From Paenibacillus castaneae (GTDB taxonomy: Bacteria; Bacillota; Bacilli; Paenibacillales; Paenibacillaceae), in assembly GCF_002884445.1 (NCBI RefSeq), contig NZ_KZ614144.1:1158202-1222201 (forward strand): a DNA stretch of 64,000 nt, read 5' to 3'. This document shows, piece by piece, positions 51,385 through 60,039 of the stretch. The notes under the pieces were generated by a model that worked only from the letters and a program-made list of their open reading frames with translations, had not been told where the DNA came from and made no database searches. Each line of letters begins with the position of its first letter. The stretch's first letter is position 1. The translations under genes and the position numbers were made by a program.

Positions 51385-52296
51385 CTCGTTCCTTTCATAA
51401 TACAGTCTGAAAATAATGTCTTGATTGTAATTCCCGAAGCCTGTGCCAAAAAGAGTGACTCCGCCGACATTCTCAGCGTCTTCCTCTACGGCTATACGGA
51501 ATTTCCACTGCTTGTTTAATATGCTAACCTGATCGAGGTTTACGTCAGAAATTTTCTGGCCATCGATGTACGTTCCGTTCGGCGTGATCTTCAATACTTT
51601 TAGCAATCCATATTGATTAATTCCGTCCCACCACCAGTCAGGTGTAAATTTGCCGCGCTTGCCTCCGAAATCACCAGGACTTGTCCAAATGCCTACTTTG
51701 GTATCGTTCAAATAGAACGAAATATCGGACGGCCAGTTTTCGTTGGCAGATGGGGCTTCTGATGAAATTTCAAAAGAAATTTCGAGCTCAGTTGGCTTCT
51801 CGCTCTTCAGCAAAAAATTAGCAGCCTTATATTCGATGAAGCCGCTTCCGAACCAGAGAATCTTGGCATTGATGCGATCCGCATCAAGGAAAAAACGCGG
51901 TTCGTCGAACATACCTATGACCTTTGCTGTTGTGGCGAGGCCACAGGTAGGTTCAATCTCGAAGTCGGTATAATGGCCAACGGAAATGATGGATTCGTGA
52001 TAGGTTCGAAGCGCTGGACGATTCTTGGAAGGGAAATCGATTACGATTGAGTCGGTTATAAGCTTGCACATTTTTTTCGTTCCGCCGCTGCTGGAAACCA
52101 TCTCAGAGCTGATTAATCCGGCTTTCTCCAGCTTTTTGACATGCATGGTCATAATGGGACTGCTTAATTCAAGCGCCTGCGCTAGATCCTTAATATTCAT
52201 TTCCTGCTGGGCGAGCAGCTGAATGATTTTTAATCTAACATCACTGGCAAGTGCTTCATAAATAGGCAAATGGGTATTTGATATATCAATTTTCAT
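51382..52296 (-). CDS. ArsR-type regulator with beta-rich C-terminal domain
   Basis: A 304-residue protein. The first 80 residues form an ArsR winged helix (YEALASDVRLKIIQLLAQQE, NIKDLAQALELSSPIMTMHV). Plain ArsR repressors have about 100 residues. Here 200 further residues look like beta sandwich: EISFEISSEAPS, DISFYLNDTKVGIW, RIAVEEDAENVGG, FGNYNQDIIFRLYYE. No metal-binding CVC motif is seen. It lies between a GH51 and a GH43 gene and is divergent from the latter, so it probably senses arabinose or arabino-oligosaccharide with the C-terminal part and controls both sides. The ligand is inferred. Confidence 0.8.
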   Translation of the reverse strand: MKIDISNTHLPIYEALASDVRLKIIQLLAQQEMNIKDLAQALELSSPIMTMHVKKLEKAGLISSEMVSSSGGTKKMCKLITDSIVIDFPSKNRPALRTYHESIISVGHYTDFEIEPTCGLATTAKVIGMFDEPRFFLDADRINAKILWFGSGFIEYKAANFLLKSEKPTELEISFEISSEAPSANENWPSDISFYLNDTKVGIWTSPGDFGGKRGKFTPDWWWDGINQYGLLKVLKITPNGTYIDGQKISDVNLDQVSILNKQWKFRIAVEEDAENVGGVTLFGTGFGNYNQDIIFRLYYERNE

Positions 52297-52377
52297 GCAT
52301 TCACTCCGCTCGAATAGGATAATGTAAATTTTGCAGCTGATTTATATCTAGTTGTGAGAATAGAGGCCGAGAATCAA

Positions 52378-52391
52378 ATAAAGCGCTATCA
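52378..52391 (+). promoter_or_regulatory. cre-like site upstream of the GH43 gene
   Basis: ATAAAGCGCTATCA matches 12 of 14 positions of the CcpA consensus, with an intact AAGCGCT core, in the divergent intergenic region. Confidence 0.5.
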
Positions 52392-52401
52392 AACCCAAAG
52401 T

Positions 52402-52432
52402 AACTATTCATTTATTCTATATGTAAATAGTT
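52402..52432. promoter_or_regulatory. Inverted repeat, possible operator for the ArsR-type regulator
   Basis: AACTATT at 52402-52408 mirrors AATAGTT at 52426-52432 with a 17-base AT-rich centre. It lies between the two divergent genes. Assignment to the regulator is by position only. Confidence 0.4.
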
Positions 52433-52536
52433 TAATTGCCAAATGAAATTAATAAGGTCTGCCGTTTGGAAATAGATGATCGGAATGAATAGGAAAACGA
52501 TAAATATACAATTTTATTGGAGGAATGAGAGAGTAC

Positions 52537-53505
52537 ATGAATACACAAGCATCCAAGCAATCGCAGACACAGCTGCGCAACCCGTTAATTGAACAGCGGG
52601 CCGATCCTTGGGTTATCAAGCATACGGATGGCTATTATTATTTTACGGGATCTGTACCCCAGTACGATCGCATTGAATTAAGAAGGTCGAGAACGATTGA
52701 GGGTCTTACAGATGCAGATAAGGTTGTTATATGGAATCAGCATGAGAGCGGTCCGATGAGTAAAAACATTTGGGCGCCTGAGCTTCATTTTATCGCAGGC
52801 AAATGGTATGTGTATTTCGCTGCGGCACGCAGTGATTCGCCTTTTAAGCACCGAATGTATGTCATTGAGAATGAGTCGGCCAATCCGCTTGAAGGCGAGT
52901 GGAAGGAAAAAGGACAAATCATTACAGACTGGGATTCCTTCTCTCTTGACGCTACAAGCTTTGAACATAATGGAGAGCAGTTTTTAGTATGGGCTCAGCA
53001 GGACCCTGCTATCCAAGGAAACACGAACTTGTATATTGCAACGATGAGCAATCCATGGACGTTGAAGAGCAAGCAGGTGCTCATTTCGAAGCCGGAATTT
53101 GATTGGGAAGTCATTGGCTTCATGGTTAATGAAGGTGCGGCGGTGCTGAAGCGAAACGGGAAGATCTATATGACCTTTTCGGGCAGTGCGACTAACCATA
53201 ATTATGCAATGGGGCTGTTAACAGCTTCAGACTCCGATGATTTGCTTGACCCGGCATCTTGGGTGAAATCACAGTCGCCGGTTTTCATGAGCAATCCTGC
53301 AACAAGCCAATATGGACCAGGGCATAACAGCTTCACCGTATCTGAGGATGGAGAGCAGGATATATTGGTGTATCACGCTCGCAGCTATAAGGAAATTGAA
53401 GGTGATCCGTTATTTGATCCCAATCGTCATGCACGCGCTAAAGTTTTCACATGGAACGATGATGGTACGCCGAATTTCGGAACGCCGCCCGCTGACAAAG
53501 AGTAA
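52537..53505 (+). CDS. GH43 glycosidase (arabinofuranosidase/xylosidase type), intracellular
   Basis: About 322 residues, a five-bladed propeller. The catalytic triad is visible: base Asp in RADPWVIK (residue about 23), pKa-setting Asp in SLDATSF (about 138) and acid Glu in VNEGAAV (about 199). No signal peptide, so it acts on imported oligosaccharides. The start is ATG 52525 or 52537; GGAGGAATG is too close to the first, so I prefer the second. It is divergent from the ArsR-type regulator and ends at a strong terminator. Confidence 0.9.
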   Translation: MNTQASKQSQTQLRNPLIEQRADPWVIKHTDGYYYFTGSVPQYDRIELRRSRTIEGLTDADKVVIWNQHESGPMSKNIWAPELHFIAGKWYVYFAAARSDSPFKHRMYVIENESANPLEGEWKEKGQIITDWDSFSLDATSFEHNGEQFLVWAQQDPAIQGNTNLYIATMSNPWTLKSKQVLISKPEFDWEVIGFMVNEGAAVLKRNGKIYMTFSGSATNHNYAMGLLTASDSDDLLDPASWVKSQSPVFMSNPATSQYGPGHNSFTVSEDGEQDILVYHARSYKEIEGDPLFDPNRHARAKVFTWNDDGTPNFGTPPADKE

Positions 53506-53531
53506 ATAGCAATGGTAGAAGGCTAGAAAAA

Positions 53532-53572
53532 CGGAAGAAGCTGCTTCCTCTCAGGAAGCAGCTTCTTCTTTG
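53532..53572. terminator. Bidirectional terminator between GH43 and NADH oxidase genes
   Basis: A perfect 16-bp stem (GAAGAAGCTGCTTCCT and its complement) with a CTC loop at 53534-53568. It is followed by TTTGC on the plus side; the minus side has GTTTTTC. Confidence 0.85.
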
Positions 53573-53585
53573 CTGATTTTATCAT

Positions 53586-54920
53586 TTAGATGGCCTGCAG
53601 ACCGGCTTGATTCAAGAGGTTCCACGGTTTATTGTAATGAGGCTGAAAGAAGAAATCAACATAGCTTAGTTCATCCATTGTCATGCCGTTCTGAATGCAG
53701 ACCGACAGTGTATTAATCGATTGTGTAAGATCGACCTTCGAGAGGACTTGGGCGCCAACAATTCTTCGGCTATCGCTCTCATACACGACCTTCAACGTAA
53801 CTTTCTCGAATGTAGGCATAAATTCGGGACGATAATTGTCTATGATTGTGACATTTTTCACATTCATACCGGCAGCGATTGCACCCGTTTCGGTTAAACC
53901 GGTCGAAGCGATATTATAATCATAAATTTTGATACCCGAAGTGCCTTGAGTACCTAAATACTTAACAGTTGGCGAGATGAGGTTTTTGGCTACGAGCGTT
54001 CCCATCCTAACTGCGTTAGTTGCGAGCGGGATATATGCATGCTGACCAGTTGGATTATAATGAACCGCACAGCTGTCGCCAGCGGCGAATATATCCTCTT
54101 TGCTTGTTCTCATATATTCATCCACAATAATTGCTCCGTTTGGAAGCATATCGACCTGTCCTTTTAGAAGCTCTGTATTCGGGCGGAAGCCGATGCATAG
54201 CACGACGAGATCCGCTTCATATTCGCCTGCGTTCGTTACGACTGTTGCAACGCGGCCTTCTTTTCCCGTAAACGAAGTAACGGTTTGTCCGGTTGCGATT
54301 GTGATTCCTTTGTCGATCAAAGCTTGTTGAGCCAAATCCGTAAATTGTTCGTCTAAATATTTATATAAAATACGTTCCATATTATCGATTAATGTAACCT
54401 GCTTGCCAAGCTGCTCGAAGGCCTCTACGAGTTCAATTCCGATATAGCCTGCGCCAATGACGGCGATGCGATTCGCATTTTTGGCTTTTTCAATAATGGT
54501 TTGCGAATGTTCATAGTTTTTGCAGAGCACGATATTCTCAAGCTCGATACCTTCCATCTGCGGTATGATCGGCCACGAGCCTGTCGTTAGAACAAGCTTA
54601 TCGAACGAATCGGTAAATTGTTCACCTGTTGCGAGGCTGCGCACCAAGAGCATTTTTGCATCGGTATCCACGGCCAGCACGTCATGACGCATTTTAGTCG
54701 TAACACCAAGCTCAGCCAACTGCTCAGGAGTAGCGTAAAATAGTTTTTCTGCATCCTTCACAACGCCGCCCACATGCAGGGCAATACCGCACGACAGAAA
54801 CGAGATATTGTCATTCCGTTCATAAACGGTAATTTGAGCTTCCGGATACAGCTTAGCCATTTCTTTAATTGCAGCAGTTCCAGCATGAGTACAACCAATA
54901 ACAGCGATTTTCATAGTCAT
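53586..54920 (-). CDS. nox: NADH oxidase, water-forming type (FAD/NAD disulfide-reductase family)
   Basis: A 444-residue flavoprotein that reoxidises NADH with oxygen. Marks: FAD site at the N-terminus VIGCTHAGTAA (the His near residue 11 is typical of Nox), redox Cys in ISFLSCGIAL near residue 44, NAD site IAVIGAGYIGIEL, and the second FAD motif DIFAAGDSC. CoA-disulfide reductase is a relative with a similar single Cys. The start ATG follows AGGAGG by eight bases. Three Rex-type sites upstream suggest induction when NADH is high. Confidence 0.88.
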   Translation of the reverse strand: MTMKIAVIGCTHAGTAAIKEMAKLYPEAQITVYERNDNISFLSCGIALHVGGVVKDAEKLFYATPEQLAELGVTTKMRHDVLAVDTDAKMLLVRSLATGEQFTDSFDKLVLTTGSWPIIPQMEGIELENIVLCKNYEHSQTIIEKAKNANRIAVIGAGYIGIELVEAFEQLGKQVTLIDNMERILYKYLDEQFTDLAQQALIDKGITIATGQTVTSFTGKEGRVATVVTNAGEYEADLVVLCIGFRPNTELLKGQVDMLPNGAIIVDEYMRTSKEDIFAAGDSCAVHYNPTGQHAYIPLATNAVRMGTLVAKNLISPTVKYLGTQGTSGIKIYDYNIASTGLTETGAIAAGMNVKNVTIIDNYRPEFMPTFEKVTLKVVYESDSRRIVGAQVLSKVDLTQSINTLSVCIQNGMTMDELSYVDFFFQPHYNKPWNLLNQAGLQAI

Positions 54921-54982
54921 CTTAATAGCCTCCTATTAGTTAAGTGAAGGGAATGTGCTGCGTTGACAGCTGCCTTCTTTAA

Positions 54983-54998
54983 TGTGAAATAATTCACA
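54983..54998. promoter_or_regulatory. Rex operator 1 (nox)
   Basis: TGTGAAATAATTCACA is a perfect inverted repeat matching the Rex consensus TTGTGAAnnnnTTCACAA except for the outermost bases. It lies 63 bases before the nox start. Confidence 0.85.
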
Positions 54999-55115
54999 TA
55001 CTTTCCGATGAGTAACGACTACAATTAATAAAAGACGAATGAGATGCGTGTTGACAAGATTGACGATTAATAGTGAGCCGGAGCAGGAATGATCCAACGT
55101 GTACCGACCAGACTA

Positions 55116-55131
55116 TGTGAAAACATTCACA
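55116..55131. promoter_or_regulatory. Rex operator 2
   Basis: TGTGAAAACATTCACA, followed by A, has both TGTGAA and TTCACA half-sites with a four-base centre. Confidence 0.8.
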
Positions 55132-55182
55132 ACGTCTTCCTATACCTATAATATGCTCTCTGATCTCATTAATCAATAATAA

Positions 55183-55198
55183 TGTGAAAAAAATCACA
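55183..55198. promoter_or_regulatory. Rex- or Fnr-like site 3
   Basis: TGTGAAAAAAATCACA, followed by A, has one perfect Rex half-site and one Fnr/Crp-like half-site (ATCACA). It is 67 bases from site 2. Confidence 0.6.
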
Positions 55199-55199
55199 A

Positions 55200-55470
55200 C
55201 CACTTACGGAAATTCAAACGAAGATGACACAAGTTAGTCACAGATCACATATGTAGGGCCGGATTTGAGTATAGGGAGGGAACTAAATATTGCGATGCTG
55301 CAACTGCTGCGGAAGTGTAGCTTAGTGTGCTATGCAGGAATGAATTTGTAACCGGAGCTGATGGGAAAGTGGAGATACAATGAATAGTCGGCAAACACAG
55401 CAAAGCTGTCATCATAAGTGGTATGGCATTTTTATGAGACAGCCATTGGTGTGTGTTTACCGAGGTAACA
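55200..55470. other. Intergenic stretch without recognised gene
   Basis: About 270 bases between the Rex-type sites and the methyltransferase stop. No frame with a plausible ribosome site and no hairpin terminator is evident. Confidence 0.5.
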
Positions 55471-57015
55471 CTAGCTTAAATGAGCAATTAGCTCTAAAGC
55501 TCCTTCATTCTTAGGCTCCATCATTATAATCTTGTTCGCATATTCCAAAGAAGCGGAATCATGACCAAGCTCGTAGCAGCAAATGGCCAAACTATATAAT
55601 AAGGCAACATCAGGCTCGCATTCACTGAGTGATCGTTCGAAAAAAACTAATGCATCCTCATACAACTCCATCTGATACAAGAGCATGCCGCAGTCTAAAG
55701 CTAAATCATGCTTCTCTCCCATCAGATAATAGCTTGTCCACATCGTTTGAATGCCTAGCTGGATATCCTCCATTTCTTCATCAGCGCTAGATGGGAGTAA
55801 AGCTGAAATCCGCTTTGCGCCTTGATGGAATAGTTGAGCGTCGAATCCGCTCATACGCCAAAAGGAAAGGATTTGTGATAGATTCATCTGATCCAAATGC
55901 TCATCGAACCATTCTTTTAAGCTGAAAAAGTCATCGGGACCAAAGTGATCTACAAATCTGCGATAGGCTAATCGTGTATGAGCATAGCTCATCGGGTCTA
56001 GAAGCATAAGAATACAGCCTACATTTAAGTTTCTGTAGTGATGGCCTGTGAAGAGGGCGAGAGCGCCTTTTTGCTCCAAAACCGATTGAATCGCATGGTA
56101 ATTAGCAGTTAAAGAGAAGCTGCCATGATGAATAAGCTGCGGCGGCTCAGCAAATTTCCAGTTTTCTATCCGATGATCACCCTTATCCCCTGTTAGGAGA
56201 AGAAAGCCTTCTTTGGATAGCTGACCAAGCCGCTCTAAGCAGGACAGGCCAATGGCCGGAAACAAAATGTGCGAATCCTCAAGCTCTTGTTGATAAAGCG
56301 CGATAACATCACGGTAAGGATATGAATTCTGCTCGTATTGGGTTGCTCTGCGGTAATGGTACTCGGGCTCCAGCTTCTTCAAAATCTCAGATGCGCTGAG
56401 ATTGGAGGCATCATCTGGAAGCGGCATGGAAACTCTGCACTCATAAATCTTGCCTTCATCCACATAAATAAGCTCTTGCGGGATACTGTCAAAAAAATAA
56501 TTAGCTATAATCAGAAGTGGCTGCTGCAAGTCTCCATACTGGATGCAATCGCCGGATTGTGTTAAGCGCAATTCCGTATCCTGTACAGCATCAAATACAG
56601 CGAAATCCAAAATGCCCTTCTGAACAAATGGGCGCAAGCTGCTGTGCTCCTGCCAATAGGCGATGTTTTTGGAAGCTAAATCACTCATAATATAGCGAAA
56701 AGGAGGGAGCTGCAAACCTGCGTAATCAATTAGTCCGCACAGCTCCTTCAAAATATGAAATGCGAGTCGGCCAGAGCCAGCTCCCAGCTCAACAATTGCA
56801 ACGGGCTCTGATGTAGATTCACTTCTTGCCCGATCTTGAAGAAATCCAAAAATAATTTCCGCATATGCGTTTGCGATTGTTGGATTGTTGGTAATGTACT
56901 GCGGAACAATTTCATTCTGCCATGCCTTTATTCCCTGCTCATCGAAATAAGCACGCTGCAGTTCCCATATTGGAGCCTCGCTGAAACGATAGAGGGGTTG
57001 CTCGTTTATTGTCAT
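55471..57015 (-). CDS. SAM-dependent methyltransferase, MidA/COG1565-like, with TPR-like tail
   Basis: A 514-residue cytoplasmic protein. The SAM-binding motif I is AIVELGAGSGRLAFHIL near residue 75, and ANYFFDSIPQELIYV near residue 175 matches the MidA/NDUFAF7 group, whose eukaryotic member methylates an arginine of complex I. The last 110 residues hold TPR-like helix pairs (DCGMLLYQMELYEDALVFFE and SLAICCYELGHDSASLEYAN). The methyl acceptor is unknown. It is monocistronic and has only a weak ribosome site. Confidence 0.75.
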   Translation of the reverse strand: MTINEQPLYRFSEAPIWELQRAYFDEQGIKAWQNEIVPQYITNNPTIANAYAEIIFGFLQDRARSESTSEPVAIVELGAGSGRLAFHILKELCGLIDYAGLQLPPFRYIMSDLASKNIAYWQEHSSLRPFVQKGILDFAVFDAVQDTELRLTQSGDCIQYGDLQQPLLIIANYFFDSIPQELIYVDEGKIYECRVSMPLPDDASNLSASEILKKLEPEYHYRRATQYEQNSYPYRDVIALYQQELEDSHILFPAIGLSCLERLGQLSKEGFLLLTGDKGDHRIENWKFAEPPQLIHHGSFSLTANYHAIQSVLEQKGALALFTGHHYRNLNVGCILMLLDPMSYAHTRLAYRRFVDHFGPDDFFSLKEWFDEHLDQMNLSQILSFWRMSGFDAQLFHQGAKRISALLPSSADEEMEDIQLGIQTMWTSYYLMGEKHDLALDCGMLLYQMELYEDALVFFERSLSECEPDVALLYSLAICCYELGHDSASLEYANKIIMMEPKNEGALELIAHLS

Positions 57016-57139
57016 CTATAAAGACCTACTTTGCTGAGATTATAAATATGAATACGGCTCTATTCAAGTTTAACCGTAATTTGAAGTGTCTATAGTATAA
57101 TGGTAACAAGTCTGGAATAAAAGAACGGAGGAATAAAAA

Positions 57140-57892
57140 GTGATTCCTACATTTGCTGAAAAAATAGTTCTCATAACGGGAGCAGGCGGCGGAATTGGAC
57201 GAGTAATCGCTGAAGCTTATGCCGAAGCAGGAGCATTGCCTGTCATTGTCGATAAGAATGAGGATGGGCTGGAGGAGACAGCGGAGCTATTGCAAGACAA
57301 AGGCTATGATTCTTTATCCTTTGTCACCGATATAAGCAAGCCGGAAGAAGTTGTCCAGCTTATGCGAGATGTTGAGACCATGCTCGGAGGTCTAGATATA
57401 GTCATTAATAATGCTGGCTTTGGCATCTGGAAGTCGCCGCTCGAGCTGACAATTGATGAATGGGACAGCGTGATCAACACGAATTTGAGAGGTACATTTC
57501 TATGCTCGCGTGAAGCTGTGAAATTGATGCGAATAAGTGGTGGTGGAGCGATAGTGAACATTTCGTCTACCAGGGCTATGATGTCGGAGCCCAATTCGGA
57601 AGCTTATGCCGCTTCTAAGGGAGGGATTCTTTCACTTACACATGCGCTGGCGGTATCACTAGGCGGAGAGCGAATTACGGTTAATGCGATCTGCCCTGGC
57701 TGGATCGAGAATGGCGATTACAGTAAGCTGCGTCCTGTAGATCATCATCAGCATCCATCGGGAAGGGTAGGCAAACCCGAAGATATCGCGCGGGCATGTC
57801 TCTATTTAACTGACCCCAGTAATGATTTTGTGACGGGTACGCATATTACGATTGACGGCGGCATGACACGAAAGATGATTTATGAGGAATAG
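57140..57892 (+). CDS. Short-chain dehydrogenase/reductase (SDR)
   Basis: A 250-residue NAD(P)-dependent oxidoreductase. Motifs: TGAGGGIG cofactor site, Asp-38 in VIVDKNE suggesting NAD preference, NNAG near residue 89, catalytic Ser in NISSTRAM and YAASK with the catalytic Tyr/Lys. The end TGTHITIDGGMTRKM is the normal SDR C-terminus. The GTG start follows CGGAGGA. Substrate cannot be read; it stands alone before a terminator. Confidence 0.9.
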   Translation: MIPTFAEKIVLITGAGGGIGRVIAEAYAEAGALPVIVDKNEDGLEETAELLQDKGYDSLSFVTDISKPEEVVQLMRDVETMLGGLDIVINNAGFGIWKSPLELTIDEWDSVINTNLRGTFLCSREAVKLMRISGGGAIVNISSTRAMMSEPNSEAYAASKGGILSLTHALAVSLGGERITVNAICPGWIENGDYSKLRPVDHHQHPSGRVGKPEDIARACLYLTDPSNDFVTGTHITIDGGMTRKMIYEE

Positions 57893-57910
57893 TCGAACCT
57901 ATTAAGCCAA

Positions 57911-57952
57911 AAGCAGCAGGCCATTTTAATTATAAAAGGCCTGCTGCTCTTA
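57911..57952 (+). terminator. Terminator after the SDR gene
   Basis: AGCAGCAGGCC pairs perfectly with GGCCTGCTGCT across an AT-rich loop, followed by CTTATG, a weak T-run. Confidence 0.7.
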
Positions 57953-57965
57953 TGAATGAATTAAC

Positions 57966-58133
57966 TTACACGATCTGTACATTTGAATGATTCGCAGTTC
58001 CCCAACCATCAACCTCGAGTGCTTTTTCCGCTGTTAGTATACACGAGTCATACATACCGCCTGAAACGACTCCGTTAGTAGCATCATTTCGAATAAACTC
58101 AACCCGGTCAATATTGCCCCATTGGCGTAGCAT
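57966..58133 (-). pseudogene. Short ORF or gene remnant (55 residues)
   Basis: On the minus strand an ATG at 58133 opens a 55-residue frame ending at the TAA at 57968-57966. The frame is open further upstream for 14 codons to a stop near 58175. The middle reads GMYDSCILTAEKALEVDGWG, which has protein-like composition, but I recognise no family and see no clear ribosome site. It may be the 3' remnant of a larger gene. Confidence 0.35.
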
Positions 58134-58339
58134 GTCTATAAGCGCTTCGAAAAAGAGTGTAAAATATATTATTATTTAAATATATATTAAAGTTAGTATA
58201 TATGGTTGCTGGATTATGGGGAATCGATGCGAATCGAAGCAGAAAATAGCTGAATCTTGTGATAACAGACAAAAAAGTATATGAATGCAGTCAATTTAGA
58301 AGGGTTCAACATAAGAAACTGCTTTTTTATACTAAATAG
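58134..58339. other. AT-rich intergenic region upstream of the arabinan-type locus
   Basis: No gene. It includes AAATATATATTAAAGTTAGTATATATGG near 58178, rich in the same TATA-type half-sites that recur before the regulator gene and before the second repeat copy. Confidence 0.4.
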
Positions 58340-58396
58340 AGTATTTAAAAGTATAACAATATAAATTAGAATGAGTTCATTGAGGAAGCGCTTGCA
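58340..58396 (+). repeat. Promoter-region repeat, copy A, with cre-like site
   Basis: The stretch containing GTATAACAATATAA and GTTCATTGAGGAAGCGCTT recurs with few changes at 61159-61216. The AGGAAGCGCTTGCA at 58383-58396 keeps the palindromic AAGCGCTT core of CcpA sites. Confidence 0.75.
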
Positions 58397-58516
58397 AAGA
58401 GGAGTTGTGCAAACAGCCTTGTTATAGTATCTGGCTTAATGACCTTCGCTTTTCAAGATTCTTGCTTAAAGGAAAAGTAGTTTACGCACTAACACAAAAG
58501 GGAGGCGTCAAACGTA

Positions 58517-59896
58517 ATGAAAAAAGGGTTATCAGTAAAGCTTGGACTTGTACTTCTATTATGCTTCGGAATGCTGCTATCGGCATGTTCATCGACTAAA
58601 GATGGCAATGGTTCTGCCACAAAAGGTAATGTGGGGAATAAAGAGGATGCGGGTGCAACCACCACCCCGCAAGAGCAAGTGAAAATTTCGTTTATGGGTC
58701 ATGGCAGTCCGCAGGAGAAAGACATATTCACGAAGCTGATTAAATCTTACGAAACGAAATATCCGAACGTAAAGGTCGAATACACGAGCGTGCCGCCAGC
58801 AGAGTATAACCAGAAGCTGTCTACGCTAATCGCATCAGGCAAAACGCCGGACGTATTCTACGTATCGGGACCCCAGTTTTACAAATATGCAGAAGCAGGC
58901 ACGATTCAAAACCTGCAGCCGTTTCTAGAAACAACAGAGCTGTTCCAAGAGGGCAATGTATGGAAACAAGCGCTGGATCGTTACCGTTATGACGGCAAGC
59001 AGCTGGGCCAAGGCGATCTGTATGGATTACCGAAGGATGTAGGCCCGTGGGCAATGGCCTACAACAAAACAATGTTTGAGGAAGCCGGCGTAGAATTGCC
59101 GCCAGCAGAGGTTGGCAAATGGACGTGGGATAACTGGCTTGATGCAGCGAAGAAGCTGACGAAGGATGAGAATGGCGATGGAAAGATCGACATTTACGGC
59201 GGAGCGAACTTTAATCTTGATGGAGCGGTATGGGCAAGCGGCGGAGACTTCATCGACTACAGCACAGGTACGATTACAATCGATACGCCTGAATTTACAA
59301 ATGCGATGCAATGGGTAGCAGACCTGCGCCTGAAGCACAAAGTATCGCCATCGCCTGAGGACGAGAAAGCAATGAATTCTTATTCGCGATTTGTAGCGGG
59401 CAAAGTAGGCATGTTCCCGATGGGACCTTGGGATCAACCTGCTTTCTGGGATCTGCCGTTTGAATGGGATATCGCAGCATGGCCGGTGAATCCTGCGACA
59501 GGCAAAGCAGGAACGTGGGTTGGATCGATGGGATATTCCGTGTCCAGCAAATCCAAGCATGCACAGGAAGCGTTTAACTTAGCTGCATTCCTTGCACTTG
59601 ATGTAGAAGGACAGAAGCAAAACTATGAGCTGGGCCAAGCAGTGCCTAACTTGATTGATATGGCGAAGGGCGAGTTTGTGTCTTATGACAAAGCGCCTGC
59701 TAATCGTCAAGTGTTTCTAGATATTATTGAGGATTATGGACATCCGACAGTGGACTTCGGTTCGAAGGATACGAAATGGCTTGATACGTTCCGGCAAGAG
59801 GCCGGCCAAGTATGGGATGGCAAGATGACTGCAGCGGAATGGGCAAAAGAATTACAGCCGAAGCTGCAAGAATTATATGACAAGGGCAATAAATAA
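58517..59896 (+). CDS. Sugar ABC transporter solute-binding lipoprotein, AraN-like
   Basis: A 459-residue family 1 binding lipoprotein with lipobox LLSAC, a Thr/Gly/Lys linker to about residue 50, then VKISFMGHGSPQEKDIFTKL. GGGAGGCGTC precedes ATG 58517. With the AraR-like regulator, the two permeases and GH43 lipoprotein downstream, it resembles the arabino-oligosaccharide importer AraNPQ. It is separated from its permeases by the regulator gene and by the relic of a second copy of itself. Confidence 0.88.
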   Translation: MKKGLSVKLGLVLLLCFGMLLSACSSTKDGNGSATKGNVGNKEDAGATTTPQEQVKISFMGHGSPQEKDIFTKLIKSYETKYPNVKVEYTSVPPAEYNQKLSTLIASGKTPDVFYVSGPQFYKYAEAGTIQNLQPFLETTELFQEGNVWKQALDRYRYDGKQLGQGDLYGLPKDVGPWAMAYNKTMFEEAGVELPPAEVGKWTWDNWLDAAKKLTKDENGDGKIDIYGGANFNLDGAVWASGGDFIDYSTGTITIDTPEFTNAMQWVADLRLKHKVSPSPEDEKAMNSYSRFVAGKVGMFPMGPWDQPAFWDLPFEWDIAAWPVNPATGKAGTWVGSMGYSVSSKSKHAQEAFNLAAFLALDVEGQKQNYELGQAVPNLIDMAKGEFVSYDKAPANRQVFLDIIEDYGHPTVDFGSKDTKWLDTFRQEAGQVWDGKMTAAEWAKELQPKLQELYDKGNK

Positions 59897-59915
59897 ACCG
59901 AATAGAAAAAAGACA

Positions 59916-59957
59916 AAACGATGTTTTAAGGTTATTACCTTAAGACATCGTTTTTTA
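59916..59957 (+). terminator. Terminator after the AraN-like gene
   Basis: AAAACGATGTTTTAAGGT pairs with ACCTTAAGACATCGTTTT across TATT, with one mismatch, and a T-run follows. Confidence 0.88.
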
Positions 59958-60039
59958 AGTGTATAGGATTAAATTAATAAAGACAGATATAATTTTATTT
60001 AGTATACTTAATATATTAATATATGGAGAGGGAGCTGGC

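Noticed and set aside
54983-55198. The nox sites as Fnr boxes only
   Set aside because: Fnr prefers TGTGA-N6-TCACA with inner T/A; sites 1 and 2 carry the GAA/TTC inner bases of Rex. Only site 3 stays ambiguous.
59959-60039. Longer start of the AraR-like regulator
   Set aside because: It begins inside the previous terminator, and the GntR domain starts normally at 60040.
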